Positions 6,719-15,020 of a stretch of DNA of 64,000 bases are shown piece by piece (the stretch's first letter is position 1; each line of letters begins with the position of its first letter). The notes below the pieces were generated by a model, which was not told the origin of the DNA, made no database searches, and saw only the letters and a program-made list of their open reading frames with translations. Origin of the DNA: Clostridiales bacterium NK3B98 (GTDB lineage: Bacteria; Bacillota; Clostridia; Oscillospirales; Oscillospiraceae); assembly GCA_000421005.1 (NCBI GenBank), contig ATWA01000005.1:1-64000 (forward strand), read 5' to 3'. The position numbers and the translations under genes were made by a program.

Positions 6719-8545
6719 TCACAGCTTATCCGGCTTTGCGGCCAGCGCCCGGTCAGCGTCCTTGAGCAGACCGTAATAGGTGGCATAGGTCTCGTCATAG
6801 ACCTGATTAAACGCCTCGTCCCGTCCGGAGTGGAGGTAGGAATAGTAGTTGTGCTCCTGTTCTGCCAGCTCGGGGCGCACACGCACCACTACGGCCACGC
6901 CTACGTTGGAACAGGCATCGGAAATCCGCTTGTAGTTGGTGAGCAGGTTGGTAAAGCTGGCGTCAGCGAAAATACTGCACTGTCCGTGGCTGAGGCGGAT
7001 GAGATGGTGTTCGTTCAGCTTGGACACCAGATCGGTGACCGCCTGCGTCATGGGCTCAATCCGCTGGGCGGCCTCCACATCCCGGCGGCCAAAGGCCAGC
7101 TCCACGTCGTCCAGAATCTTCCACATCAGCGATTCCAGCACCTTCAGCTCTGCCTGCGCCGCCTGGGAGAACTCCGACTGGCTGGTGTTCAGGTTCTGAG
7201 CCACCTCGGAGATGGCCACAGCGTGGTCGCCCAGCCGCTCAAACTCCTTGGACACCTTATAGTATTGGTCGATGATGGAGAGATGATACTCCTCCTGCAA
7301 GTGGGGCAGCAGGTCTACAATGTACCGGCTGAGCCGGTCGGTGAGCTTGTCAATCTCATCCTCCTCCGCCATAATCTGCTGAAATACCTTTTCATCAAAA
7401 TGGGCCAGCAGAGGAATGGCCCTGGTGAGATTGTCCCGGGAGGCGTGGAAGATGGTGAGCAGCATATCGTAGCAGCTTCTCAGCGCCAGCGCCGGGGTGT
7501 CAAAGAACACCGGAGACAGGGCGTCCAGCCGCTCCTTGTACTTTTCCTCCTGTTCAGGAGTGTCCTTGATCATCAGCTTGCTCAGCCGCTCCAGCGAGGG
7601 CATCAGCGGCAGAGCCAGAAGGGCACAGACCAGATTGAATACGGTGTTTGTGTTTGCAATCAGACCGGAATTGGCTACGGCATTCCAAAGCCCGTCCAGC
7701 GCTCCGGAAAGGTGCAGCAGATTGACCCCCACAAGCACCAGCGCAGACTTAAACAGGTTATAGAGAATATTGACTGCGCCCACCCGTTTATTCTCGGTGT
7801 CCGCACCGATGGAGCAGACAATGGCAGTGGTGACGCAGTCGCCCAGATAGATGCCCACGATCACCGCATAGATGGCGTTAAAGGTGAGCACACCGGAGGC
7901 GGAAAAGGCCTGTAAAATACCGATGGTGGCGGAGGAGCTTTGCAGCACAAAGGCGACCCCTGCGCCGGTGAGATAGCCCAGCAGGGGATTGCTTCCCAGT
8001 CCGGCAAAAATCTGCTCCACCGCCCCGGATTCCGCCAGCGTGTTCACCGCCCCGGTCATGTTCATCAGGCCGGAGAACAGAATGCCAAAGCCCATGGCAA
8101 TATTGCCGATGGATTTGGAGTTTTTGAACTGGACGAACATAATCAGCACAATGCCGATCATCAGCGCCACAGGAGCCAGCGTGGAGGGCTGGAACAGCCG
8201 GAGAATAGAGCCTGCGCCTGCGTCAATGTCCAGCAGGCGGATGATCTGTCCAGTGACGGTGGTGCCCACGTTGGCGCCCACAATAATGCCAAGGGACTGG
8301 CGCAGGGTGAGTATGCCTGCCCCTACCAGACCGGAGGTGATGACAATGGTGGCGGTGGAGGACTGAATCAGTGCGGTGATGGCTACGCCCAGCAGAAAAG
8401 CCTTGACGGGGTTGTCGGTGACGTGCTCCATGGCGGTTTTCAGGGTGCCGGAGGAGCTTTCCTTCAAAGCGTCCCCCATCAGCCGCATGCCATACAGGAA
8501 CATGGCCAGACCGCCAAAGAGGGTGAGCAGGTTAAAAATATCCAT
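6719..8545 (-). CDS. Na/Pi cotransporter family protein with PhoU domain
   Basis: Probable sodium-dependent phosphate transporter of the NptA/YjbB group. The N-terminal ~320 residues are hydrophobic with two inverted Na/Pi repeats, each bearing a QSS motif (ALIQSSTATIVI and FVLQSSSATIGI) followed by glycine-rich GANVGTTVTG and GIYLGDCVTTA segments. The C-terminal ~220 residues form a PhoU-like helical domain (acidic, rich in EFERLGDHAVAISEVAQN). At 608 residues it is the usual length for the fused form. Family members transport phosphate in or out, so direction is not settled. It is monocistronic, with its own promoter and no Pst genes nearby. Confidence 0.88.
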   Translation of the reverse strand: MDIFNLLTLFGGLAMFLYGMRLMGDALKESSSGTLKTAMEHVTDNPVKAFLLGVAITALIQSSTATIVITSGLVGAGILTLRQSLGIIVGANVGTTVTGQIIRLLDIDAGAGSILRLFQPSTLAPVALMIGIVLIMFVQFKNSKSIGNIAMGFGILFSGLMNMTGAVNTLAESGAVEQIFAGLGSNPLLGYLTGAGVAFVLQSSSATIGILQAFSASGVLTFNAIYAVIVGIYLGDCVTTAIVCSIGADTENKRVGAVNILYNLFKSALVLVGVNLLHLSGALDGLWNAVANSGLIANTNTVFNLVCALLALPLMPSLERLSKLMIKDTPEQEEKYKERLDALSPVFFDTPALALRSCYDMLLTIFHASRDNLTRAIPLLAHFDEKVFQQIMAEEDEIDKLTDRLSRYIVDLLPHLQEEYHLSIIDQYYKVSKEFERLGDHAVAISEVAQNLNTSQSEFSQAAQAELKVLESLMWKILDDVELAFGRRDVEAAQRIEPMTQAVTDLVSKLNEHHLIRLSHGQCSIFADASFTNLLTNYKRISDACSNVGVAVVVRVRPELAEQEHNYYSYLHSGRDEAFNQVYDETYATYYGLLKDADRALAAKPDKL

Positions 8546-8633
8546 AATCGGTTTTCCTCAATACTTCCATGGTATGAACGTGCGGGGAATCAGGCCGGCC
8601 TGCATGCCGGTCAACAGAAAATCTGACTGGATT

Positions 8634-8661
8634 ATCATAGCACGAGCCACACAAAATGCAA
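8634..8661 (-). promoter_or_regulatory. Promoter of the Na/Pi cotransporter
   Basis: Minus strand: -35 TTGCAT (8661-8656), 16-base spacer, -10 TATGAT (8639-8634), about 90 bases upstream of the ATG at 8545. Confidence 0.65.
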
Positions 8662-8684
8662 GCAGATGTTTTGCATTATGTGTG
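8648..8684. promoter_or_regulatory. Inverted repeat overlapping the -35 element
   Basis: CACAC-AA-AATGCAA (8648-8661) is mirrored by TTGCATT-AT-GTGTG (8671-8684), 12 of 14 positions complementary, with a 9-base spacer. The left arm covers the -35 element of the Na/Pi cotransporter. It looks like a repressor operator. No known phosphate-regulator (PhoP/PhoB) direct repeat is apparent. Confidence 0.5.
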
Positions 8685-8690
8685 AAAAAC

Positions 8691-8723
8691 AAAAAAATCA
8701 TCCCCCGAAGCCTCGGGGGATGA
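8691..8723 (-). terminator. Terminator of the NCS2 permease gene
   Basis: TCATCCCCCGA and TCGGGGGATGA form a perfect 11-bp stem with a 4-base loop. On the minus strand it is followed by a T-rich tract of seven T residues. Confidence 0.9.
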
Positions 8724-8752
8724 CGATAATTGTGAGATTGAACAACGAATCA

Positions 8753-10180
8753 TCACACAACCAGGAAGAACTTGATAAGGAACAGCGCAGAGATCACATA
8801 GGTGAGGACGGACACGTCCTTTGCCTTGCCGTTGAACACCTTGATGCAGGTGTAGGTGATCAGACCGATGCCAATGGCGTGGCCGATAGAACCGGAGATG
8901 GGCATGGCAATGAGCATCAGCGCCACAGGGACGAACTGCTCGATGTCATCAAAGTTCACACTCTTCAGACCGGCCAGCATCAGCACGCCCACATAGATCA
9001 GAGCGGAAGAGGTGGCGGCGGCGGGAATGATAGCGGCGATGGGAGCGATGAAGGTGGAAGCCAGAAACAGCACGCCAGCCACCAGAGCGGTGAGACCGGT
9101 GCGTCCTCCTGCCTCCACGCCGGAAGCGGACTCCACAAAGGTGGTGACGGTGGAGGTGCCGGTGAGAGCGCCTGCGATGGTGCCCACAGCGTCAGACACC
9201 AGCGCTTCCTTCATGTTGGGCATATTGCCGTCCTTGTCCACCATGCCGGCCCGGCTGGCGGTGCCCACCAGTGTGCCGATGGTGTCGAACATATCAATCA
9301 TGCAGAAGGTGATAATCAGGGTGATGGCGGTGAACCAGCCGATGCTCATAAATCCGGCAAAGTCGAACTTGAACAGGGTGGTGGAAACCATATCGCCCAC
9401 AGGAGGCGCCCAGCTGGCAGTGGCCAGAGAGGCGAAGGGGTTGGTGCCAAGGAATGCGATCTGGCCGACCCAGTTGATGACGCTGGCGCAGAGCATGCCG
9501 ATGAGCACGGCGGCCTTCACGCCCCGGCTGGCCAGGATGACGATAACCAGCAGACCGATGAACATGGTGACCACGGTGAGCACCATGCTGATGTAGCCGG
9601 AGCCCATGGACTCGCTGGCCACGCTGGGGGTGAGAGCGCCGAAGAAGTCACGCATGGCGTAGAAGGGGCCGCCGGTCTCGGAGTAGATGCCGGCGTTGGA
9701 ACCCACGCCGATGTTCAGCAGCATCAGGCCGATGGCGGGGGAGATGCCCAGACGCACAGGCAGGGGAATGGCGTCCACGATCTTCTCCCGGATGTTGAGC
9801 ACAGACAGGATGATGAATACGATGCCCTCCACCAGAATGATGCACAGGGCGGCCTGAAAAGCGTTGGTGTAGTCCATGGTGCCGCTCATGGCGACAATGT
9901 TGCCGCAGACCACAGCGAAGAAGCTGTTCAGACCCATGCCGGGGGCCATGACAAAGGGCTTGTTGGCCAGAAACGCCATGCAGATGGTACCGATGGCGGA
10001 GGCCAGACAGGTAGCCATGAACACACCGTTCCACAGGGGGGAGCCCACATCGAAATTGGTCAGCAGATTGGGGTTAAGCGCAATGATGTAGGCCATGGTC
10101 ATGAACGTGGTAAGACCGGCTACCAGTTCGGTTTTGACGTTGGTTTTATTCTGGGACAGTTTGAATAGTTGTTCCATCAT
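8753..10180 (-). CDS. NCS2 purine permease (AzgA/PbuO-like)
   Basis: Proton-coupled nucleobase transporter of the NCS2 (nucleobase-ascorbate) superfamily, AzgA branch, probably for hypoxanthine, guanine or adenine. The 475-residue protein has the N-terminal TELVAGLTTFMTMAYII segment, the APGMGLNSFFA motif in transmembrane segment 3 and about 12-14 membrane segments. Two adjacent ATGs (10180, 10177) follow AGGAGG; the second has the better spacing. The promoter-to-ATG distance is too short for a purine riboswitch. It is monocistronic with its own terminator. Confidence 0.88.
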   Translation of the reverse strand: MMEQLFKLSQNKTNVKTELVAGLTTFMTMAYIIALNPNLLTNFDVGSPLWNGVFMATCLASAIGTICMAFLANKPFVMAPGMGLNSFFAVVCGNIVAMSGTMDYTNAFQAALCIILVEGIVFIILSVLNIREKIVDAIPLPVRLGISPAIGLMLLNIGVGSNAGIYSETGGPFYAMRDFFGALTPSVASESMGSGYISMVLTVVTMFIGLLVIVILASRGVKAAVLIGMLCASVINWVGQIAFLGTNPFASLATASWAPPVGDMVSTTLFKFDFAGFMSIGWFTAITLIITFCMIDMFDTIGTLVGTASRAGMVDKDGNMPNMKEALVSDAVGTIAGALTGTSTVTTFVESASGVEAGGRTGLTALVAGVLFLASTFIAPIAAIIPAAATSSALIYVGVLMLAGLKSVNFDDIEQFVPVALMLIAMPISGSIGHAIGIGLITYTCIKVFNGKAKDVSVLTYVISALFLIKFFLVV

Positions 10181-10209
10181 AAACCCTCCTTTTCTCAAAT
10201 TGCTCTCTC

Positions 10210-10237
10210 ATCATAACAGGAACAGGGGGAATGTCAA
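10210..10237 (-). promoter_or_regulatory. Promoter of the NCS2 permease
   Basis: Minus strand: -35 TTGACA (10237-10232), 16-base spacer, -10 TATGAT (10215-10210). The leader is only about 25 bases. Confidence 0.8.
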
Positions 10238-10250
10238 TTCACAAAAGGAA

Positions 10251-10290
10251 TAAAAAAGCCCGACAGAATGGGGAGTTTTCCTGTCGGACT
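10251..10290 (-). terminator. Terminator of the PfkB kinase gene
   Basis: GTCCGACAG and CTGTCGGGC form the stem, followed on the minus strand by six T residues. It lies just after the kinase stop. Confidence 0.85.
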
Positions 10291-10301
10291 GTGTACGTTA
10301 T

Positions 10302-11231
10302 TTACAGATACTGCTGAATCTGCTCTCTGGTGGGCAGGGAGGAAATGGCACCCTTGCTCTGCACGCACAGCCAGCCGGAGATGTTGCCGTAGTTCATGGC
10401 GGTGCGGATGATCTCCTCGGTGAGCTGTTCCGGCGCTTCTACCCCCTGAATGCGCAGAGAGGACAGGAAGCCGCCCCAGAAAGCGTCCCCTGCGCCGGTG
10501 GCGTCCACGCACTTTGCCTTGCGGCCGGGGATGTCAAACACCTTGCCGCCGAAGAAGCACCGTGCGCCCTCTGCGCCCAGCGTCTCCACGATCAGGGAAA
10601 TCTGATAGTCCTCCATCAGACGGGGCAGACCGGCCTCGCCGCCCATCATGTCCACTTCTTCCTCACTGATCTTGAGGATGTCGATGTAGGGCAGGCACTG
10701 GAACACCTCTTTGGCGCAGGCGTCCACATCGTCGTTCCAGACCAGATTGCGGTAGTTCACGTCAAAGCTCACCAGCTTGTTGTACTTGCGGCCCAGCTTC
10801 AGCGCCTTGATGGTGGCCTCCCGGCAGGGAGAGGCGGACAGGGAGAAGGAGCCTGCCTGCACAATGACGGTGGAGGCGATGTCGGATTCCTTCACGTCGT
10901 CCTCGCACAGGAGCATATCCGCACCGGGCTTGCGGGCGAAGGTAAACTTCCGGTCGCCGTCCGGGGTGAGGGTGACAAAGGCCATGGTGGTGACAGCGTC
11001 GGTGCAAAGCTCCGGGTGCAGCGCCTTCACGCCGTTTTCCCGCAGGGTGTCCAGCAGGAAGGGGCCAAAGTCGTCCTTGCCCACGGTGCAGCACATACCG
11101 GCATCCAGCCCGTTGCGGGCAGCGGCGATGGCCACATTGGCAGGTGCGCCGCCGGCATTGCGCACATAGCTGGCAGGCTCCGTGCCGGGAATAAAGTCAA
11201 TCAGCAGTTCTCCGATGCAATACAGATCCAT
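10302..11231 (-). CDS. PfkB-family carbohydrate kinase, probable fructokinase
   Basis: ATP-dependent sugar kinase of the ribokinase/PfkB fold, 309 residues. Seen are the N-terminal GELLIDFIP start, the substrate loop NAGGAPANVAIAAARNG (about residues 26-42), and the catalytic/anion-hole motif DATGAGDAFWGGF with the catalytic aspartate. The overall pattern resembles bacterial fructokinases (ScrK-type), but substrate cannot be proven from sequence. No sugar transporter or hydrolase lies next to it, and it has its own promoter and terminator, so it is probably a stand-alone housekeeping kinase. Confidence 0.85.
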   Translation of the reverse strand: MDLYCIGELLIDFIPGTEPASYVRNAGGAPANVAIAAARNGLDAGMCCTVGKDDFGPFLLDTLRENGVKALHPELCTDAVTTMAFVTLTPDGDRKFTFARKPGADMLLCEDDVKESDIASTVIVQAGSFSLSASPCREATIKALKLGRKYNKLVSFDVNYRNLVWNDDVDACAKEVFQCLPYIDILKISEEEVDMMGGEAGLPRLMEDYQISLIVETLGAEGARCFFGGKVFDIPGRKAKCVDATGAGDAFWGGFLSSLRIQGVEAPEQLTEEIIRTAMNYGNISGWLCVQSKGAISSLPTREQIQQYL

Positions 11232-11283
11232 ATACTCCGTCTCCTTTTCTCTGGGGTGGTGTTGTGCTTCTATTGGTACCCTT

Positions 11284-11313
11284 ATAATACCATAAAAGAT
11301 TCAAAAAAGTCAA
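11284..11313 (-). promoter_or_regulatory. Promoter of the PfkB kinase
   Basis: Minus strand: -35 TTGACT (11313-11308), 18-base spacer, -10 TATTAT (11289-11284). TGGTA/TACCA half-sites flank the -10. Confidence 0.65.
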
Positions 11314-11393
11314 TGCTGAATCCTTACGTCTCCCCCTTTTCCCGGAGGAAAAAGTGTGTTATCATAGGAATATGAAAAAAGGGGAGAAAAGCG

Positions 11394-11738
11394 ATGGGAT
11401 TGTTTGATTATTTCCGAAAACAGCAGCAAAATCAGCCGAAGCTGCCCCCGGTGGACAAAAGCCGGCTGGAGCGCCGCCGAATCTATTTCAGCGGCGAGGT
11501 GCAGGGGGTGGGCTTTCGCTACCGCTGTATGCTCCACGCCCAGGAGCTGAAGGTCACCGGATTTGCTCAAAATCTGCTGGACGGCAGGGTGCGGGCGGAA
11601 TTTCAGTCTGATGCAGAGCATATTGACGCACTGATTGCCGCCCTGCAGCGGGAGCCATGGATTCGTATTGCTCACATGGAGGTGACCCAGCGCCCGGTGG
11701 AGCCGGAGGAGCGGGAGTTTGTGGTGGACTATTATTGA
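11394..11738 (+). CDS. acyP: Acylphosphatase
   Basis: Hydrolyses acyl phosphates such as acetyl phosphate or carbamoyl phosphate. Both family signatures are visible: GEVQGVGFRYR, with the phosphate-binding arginine, and GFAQNLLDGRVRAEF, with the catalytic asparagine. At 114 residues it is about 20 longer than a typical acylphosphatase because of a charged N-terminal extension (MGLFDYFRKQQQNQPK...). The start at 11394 follows GGGGAGA; an internal start that removes the extension has no better ribosome site. Confidence 0.9.
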   Translation: MGLFDYFRKQQQNQPKLPPVDKSRLERRRIYFSGEVQGVGFRYRCMLHAQELKVTGFAQNLLDGRVRAEFQSDAEHIDALIAALQREPWIRIAHMEVTQRPVEPEEREFVVDYY

Positions 11739-11785
11739 AAAGAAGAGAAAACGCCGGTAAGCGGCACAAATGCCCAGACGCTTTG

Positions 11786-13198
11786 CTATCTGATTACGTC
11801 ATGAACGCTCTCCCAGCGCTTGCGCCCCATGCGCACCAGCATCAGCACGCCCCGGAGACACAGCTCAACGCACATGGCCAGCCATACCCCCCGCAGTCCC
11901 ATGCCGGAGGCAAGAAAGGCGGCAAGGGGCAGCCGCACCAGCCAAATGCTGGCAAAGTTCAGCACACTGGGCACCAGCGTGTCCCCGGCGCCCCGCAGCA
12001 CCCCGGATGCCACAATAGAGGCGGCGTACAGCGGCTCGGCAAAGGCTTCGATCCGCAGCACCGCCCCGCCCAAATCCCGGATGGCCGGGTCGGGGGACAT
12101 GAGCCCGATCATCTGCGGTGCGAAGCAGTACATCAGCACTCCGGTGCAGGTCATCACCGCCATGCCGGTGAGGGTGGTGAGCCATGCCAGCGTCCGGGTC
12201 ACGTCCTGCCGCTTTGCGCCGATGCTCTGACCGATCAGGGTGGTGGCAGCCGAGCCGATGCCGTACCCCGGCATATAGCACAGGCTCTCGATGCTGATGG
12301 AAAAGGTGTGGGCGGCGATGGCAATTACCCCCAGCGGGGAGACAATCCGGGTGGAGACCACCTGCGCCATGCTCATCACCACCTGCTCAAAGCCCACCGG
12401 AAGCCCGATGCGCAGCACGGTTTTCAGGGTGTCCGGATTCCATTTCAGCCGCTCTCCCCGGCGCAGCCGCAGGGAGGAAGAGCGGCGCAGCAGATACCAC
12501 AGCAGAAAGCCGCCCCCTGCCAGCTCGGACAGCCCGGTACCCAGCGCCGCCCCGGTGACCCCCAGCCCCGCCCCAGGCATGGGGATGGAAAATCCCAGCA
12601 GGGTGACGGTGCGGGTGGGAAAGATCAAAAGGGCGTTGAACACCACATCCAGAGCGCACATCACCGACTGCACCACCCCGGGCAGGCGCATATTCCCACT
12701 GCATTGGAGCATACCGGACGCCTGCCAGCCCAGCATGGAGGCGGGGAAAAACAGGGTGTAGATGAGAAAGTACCGGCTGGCATCCGCCGCAACCTCCTCG
12801 CCGCCGCCCAGCCAACGGGGCAGGGGGGAGGATATGGCAGCACCGATCACCGCCAGCACCAGCGTAAACAGCAGGGTCAAAGCCAGCCCCTGACGGACGA
12901 TTGCCCTTGCCCGGTCCTCCCGCTGAGCGCCGATGGCGTGGGCGATCTGGACATTGAAGCCGGTAAACAATGCGCTGCACATCCCGCCCATCAGCCATGT
13001 GCTGCTGGAGACCAGCCCGATGGCTGCCGCCTCGTTGGAGCCCAGATGCCCCAGCATGGAGGCGTCGATAAACTCCATGACCACGGTGGATACCTGAGCC
13101 AGTATGGCGGGTATACTGAGTTGTAAGGTGAGCAGCAGCAGGTCTGTGAGGGCGAGAGGCTCCCCCTGACGCAGCCGCTGAAGGGTCTGATTTTCCAT
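11786..13198 (-). CDS. MATE-family efflux transporter
   Basis: Sodium- or proton-coupled multidrug/organic-cation exporter of the MATE fold. The 470-residue protein shows about 12 membrane segments in two repeated halves: the first has STVVMEFIDASMLGHLG and the second a GYGIGSAATTLIGQSIGAKR block. The start is set at ATG 13198 because GGAG lies 8 bases upstream; a GTG three codons earlier has no ribosome site. It stands alone, convergent with acyP, and no regulator gene is adjacent. The substrate is unknown. Confidence 0.88.
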   Translation of the reverse strand: MENQTLQRLRQGEPLALTDLLLLTLQLSIPAILAQVSTVVMEFIDASMLGHLGSNEAAAIGLVSSSTWLMGGMCSALFTGFNVQIAHAIGAQREDRARAIVRQGLALTLLFTLVLAVIGAAISSPLPRWLGGGEEVAADASRYFLIYTLFFPASMLGWQASGMLQCSGNMRLPGVVQSVMCALDVVFNALLIFPTRTVTLLGFSIPMPGAGLGVTGAALGTGLSELAGGGFLLWYLLRRSSSLRLRRGERLKWNPDTLKTVLRIGLPVGFEQVVMSMAQVVSTRIVSPLGVIAIAAHTFSISIESLCYMPGYGIGSAATTLIGQSIGAKRQDVTRTLAWLTTLTGMAVMTCTGVLMYCFAPQMIGLMSPDPAIRDLGGAVLRIEAFAEPLYAASIVASGVLRGAGDTLVPSVLNFASIWLVRLPLAAFLASGMGLRGVWLAMCVELCLRGVLMLVRMGRKRWESVHDVIR

Positions 13199-13573
13199 AT
13201 TCCACACTCCGAGTCAAAGCGGACAGTGCCACATTGTCTCCCATTGTCTCACGTTTTGCCCAAAAAAGCAACAGAAAAGGGAAATTTGACAACCTCTGAC
13301 AGGCAGCATGGGATACGCCGGACATTTTGATGATACAATCCCGCCTGAAGCCGCCAAAACGGGCCATACTGAAAAAAGAGGGCGGAATAGACGGGGGAAA
13401 ACAGAAAAATTTTTGAAATATGGTGAAAAAAGGTAGAAAAGCGGCGAAATGTATGTTAAGATAGCAAGGATACTATATGTAAGGAAGCTGGAAGCGGGGG
13501 GTTCCGCCTGTTTTTCATGCACTGGCGAGACCCGGAGCAGACGGCTGAGCGACAAAAGAGCTGGAGCAAGTCA
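13199..13573. other. Divergent intergenic region with direct repeat and weak hairpin
   Basis: This 375-base gap carries regulatory sequence for the MATE gene (minus) and the Ig-like protein (plus). CATTGTCTC is repeated at 13232-13240 and 13242-13250, just upstream of the MATE start. On the plus strand a weak promoter candidate (TAGAAA, 17 bases, TAAGAT at 13457-13462) is followed by a short GCGG/CCGC hairpin and TTTTT (13494-13515), which could be an attenuator about 60 bases before the start codon. No gene is visible. Confidence 0.4.
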
Positions 13574-14950
13574 ATGGATAAGAAAAAAATCGGAATCATA
13601 GCCGGCGTGCTGGCGGTGATTCTTCTGATTGTGGTGACAACCGTTGTCTATCGGCAGGGAGACCACAGCGGTCCCACACTGACGCTGATGGAAAACTACG
13701 AGGCGGGATATGGCGAACAGGTTGGCCTGTTTGATCTGGTTCGTGCTGTCTCGGACGAGAGCGAGTATACCGTCTCCATCACCTCCGGCGGTGAAGTGAG
13801 CGTCGATGGGAGAAGCACTGTCTTTCCCCGGGCGGGAGAGGAAACGGTAGAGATCACGGCAATTGATGCCCACGGCAATCACACAGTGAAAAAGACCACC
13901 GTCAAGGTGACGGACACAAAGCCTCCGGTGATCCATGCCGCTGACCGTACCGTGGATTTGGGAGACGTGGTGGACTTGCGTACCGGTGTCACCGCTGAGG
14001 ACGAGATGGACGGCGCCCTTACCGGTTCCATTCAGGTGGATACCAGTCAGGTGGACGAGGCCCGTCCCGGGGTTTATCCGGTGATCTACACCGTTTCGGA
14101 CCACTCCGGCAATGTGGCTGTGGTGCGCACAGCGCTGACCATTCGCAACCCGGAAGCCCGTTCTATCAGTCTGAACCGGCAGAATCTGGTGCTGGACGGC
14201 AATGGACACTACCAGCTCACAGCGCAGGTAGAGCCTCGTGCCTGGAACGGCAATGTCGTCTGGGAGACCAGCGACCCGGATGTGGCTACGGTCTACAACG
14301 GTCTTGTGACATGGACGGGCAGAGGAAGCTGCACCATTACCGCCACTGCGGACGGCGTGTCCACGGAGTGTGAGGTGGAATGCAGCTATGTGACCGTTTC
14401 CTCCATTCGTATCAACAAAGGCAATCTGGAGCTGAACTACGGGGAGAACGTAGAGCTGAAAGCCAGAATCATACCCACAAACTGGTGGGGAGATGTGATC
14501 TGGACCAGCAGCGATACCACAGTTGCCAGCGTGGAAAACGGCACGGTTCACTGGCAGGGGCAGGGGGAGTGTGTCATCACCGCCACCGCGGACGGACGCA
14601 ATTCCAGTTGTACCGTCAAGTGCCTGGAGCCTCAGGTGGATTCGGTGGAGATCATCGAGGAAGAGATTGTGCTGGATGCCCGTCAGTCCTACCAGATTAC
14701 CCCTGTGGTTTCCCCTCAGGGATGGCCGGGCGAGCTGGTCTGGACCAGCAGCGACCCCACAGTGGCAACTGTCACCGACGGTCTGGTGCGCTGGACAGGA
14801 GCCGGAACCTGCGTCATCACCGCATCTGCTGGCACGGCAACGGACAGTGTGACCGTCACCTGCGAGGCGGCTTTCCTGGACGGACTGCTGGAAGGTCTGT
14901 TCGGAGATACTGCCCAGAGCGGGAATGGCGAAGCGAACAACGTGGGATAA
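13574..14950 (+). CDS. Membrane-anchored bacterial Ig-like domain protein
   Basis: Function unknown; probably a cell-surface structural or binding protein. The 458-residue product begins with a short cytoplasmic lysine patch (MDKKK) and one membrane segment (about residues 6-26), then an extracellular part. A bacterial Ig-like (DUF5011-like) domain spans about residues 115-190 (TDTKPPVIHAADRTVDLGDVV...). Three BIG_2-type repeats of about 76 residues follow (from about 196, 273 and 352), each with a W(E/T)(T/S)SD..VA motif, an ITA motif and a paired cysteine near its end. The start at ATG 13574 follows GGAG; the frame is open 19 codons further upstream. No sortase or secretion gene is adjacent. 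Confidence 0.8.
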   Translation: MDKKKIGIIAGVLAVILLIVVTTVVYRQGDHSGPTLTLMENYEAGYGEQVGLFDLVRAVSDESEYTVSITSGGEVSVDGRSTVFPRAGEETVEITAIDAHGNHTVKKTTVKVTDTKPPVIHAADRTVDLGDVVDLRTGVTAEDEMDGALTGSIQVDTSQVDEARPGVYPVIYTVSDHSGNVAVVRTALTIRNPEARSISLNRQNLVLDGNGHYQLTAQVEPRAWNGNVVWETSDPDVATVYNGLVTWTGRGSCTITATADGVSTECEVECSYVTVSSIRINKGNLELNYGENVELKARIIPTNWWGDVIWTSSDTTVASVENGTVHWQGQGECVITATADGRNSSCTVKCLEPQVDSVEIIEEEIVLDARQSYQITPVVSPQGWPGELVWTSSDPTVATVTDGLVRWTGAGTCVITASAGTATDSVTVTCEAAFLDGLLEGLFGDTAQSGNGEANNVG

Positions 14951-14961
14951 ACGAAGGAAAA

Positions 14962-14999
14962 GACCCTGAGATACCGAAAGGAGCTCAGGGCCTTTCTTT
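14962..14999 (+). terminator. Terminator of the Ig-like protein gene
   Basis: CCCTGAG and CTCAGGG form the stem, followed by CCTTTCTTT, 12 bases after the stop codon and before the cca ribosome site. Confidence 0.75.
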
Positions 15000-15020
15000 C
15001 CCAGAGGAGGAAGCGAGAGC

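Noticed and set aside
8666-10168. A 500-codon plus-strand frame opposite the NCS2 permease
   Set aside because: Shadow; Asp/His/Gly-rich repeated translation, no start site.
10181-10237. Purine or guanine riboswitch before the NCS2 permease
   Set aside because: The promoter lies about 30 bases before the start codon, leaving no room for an aptamer.
11657-13126. A 489-codon plus-strand frame opposite the MATE gene
   Set aside because: Shadow of the transporter; the translation is His/Gln/Gly-rich and has no family match.
13464-13573. c-di-GMP (GEMM) or other known riboswitch before the Ig-like protein
   Set aside because: I looked for the conserved GEMM core and did not find it; only a weak hairpin is visible.
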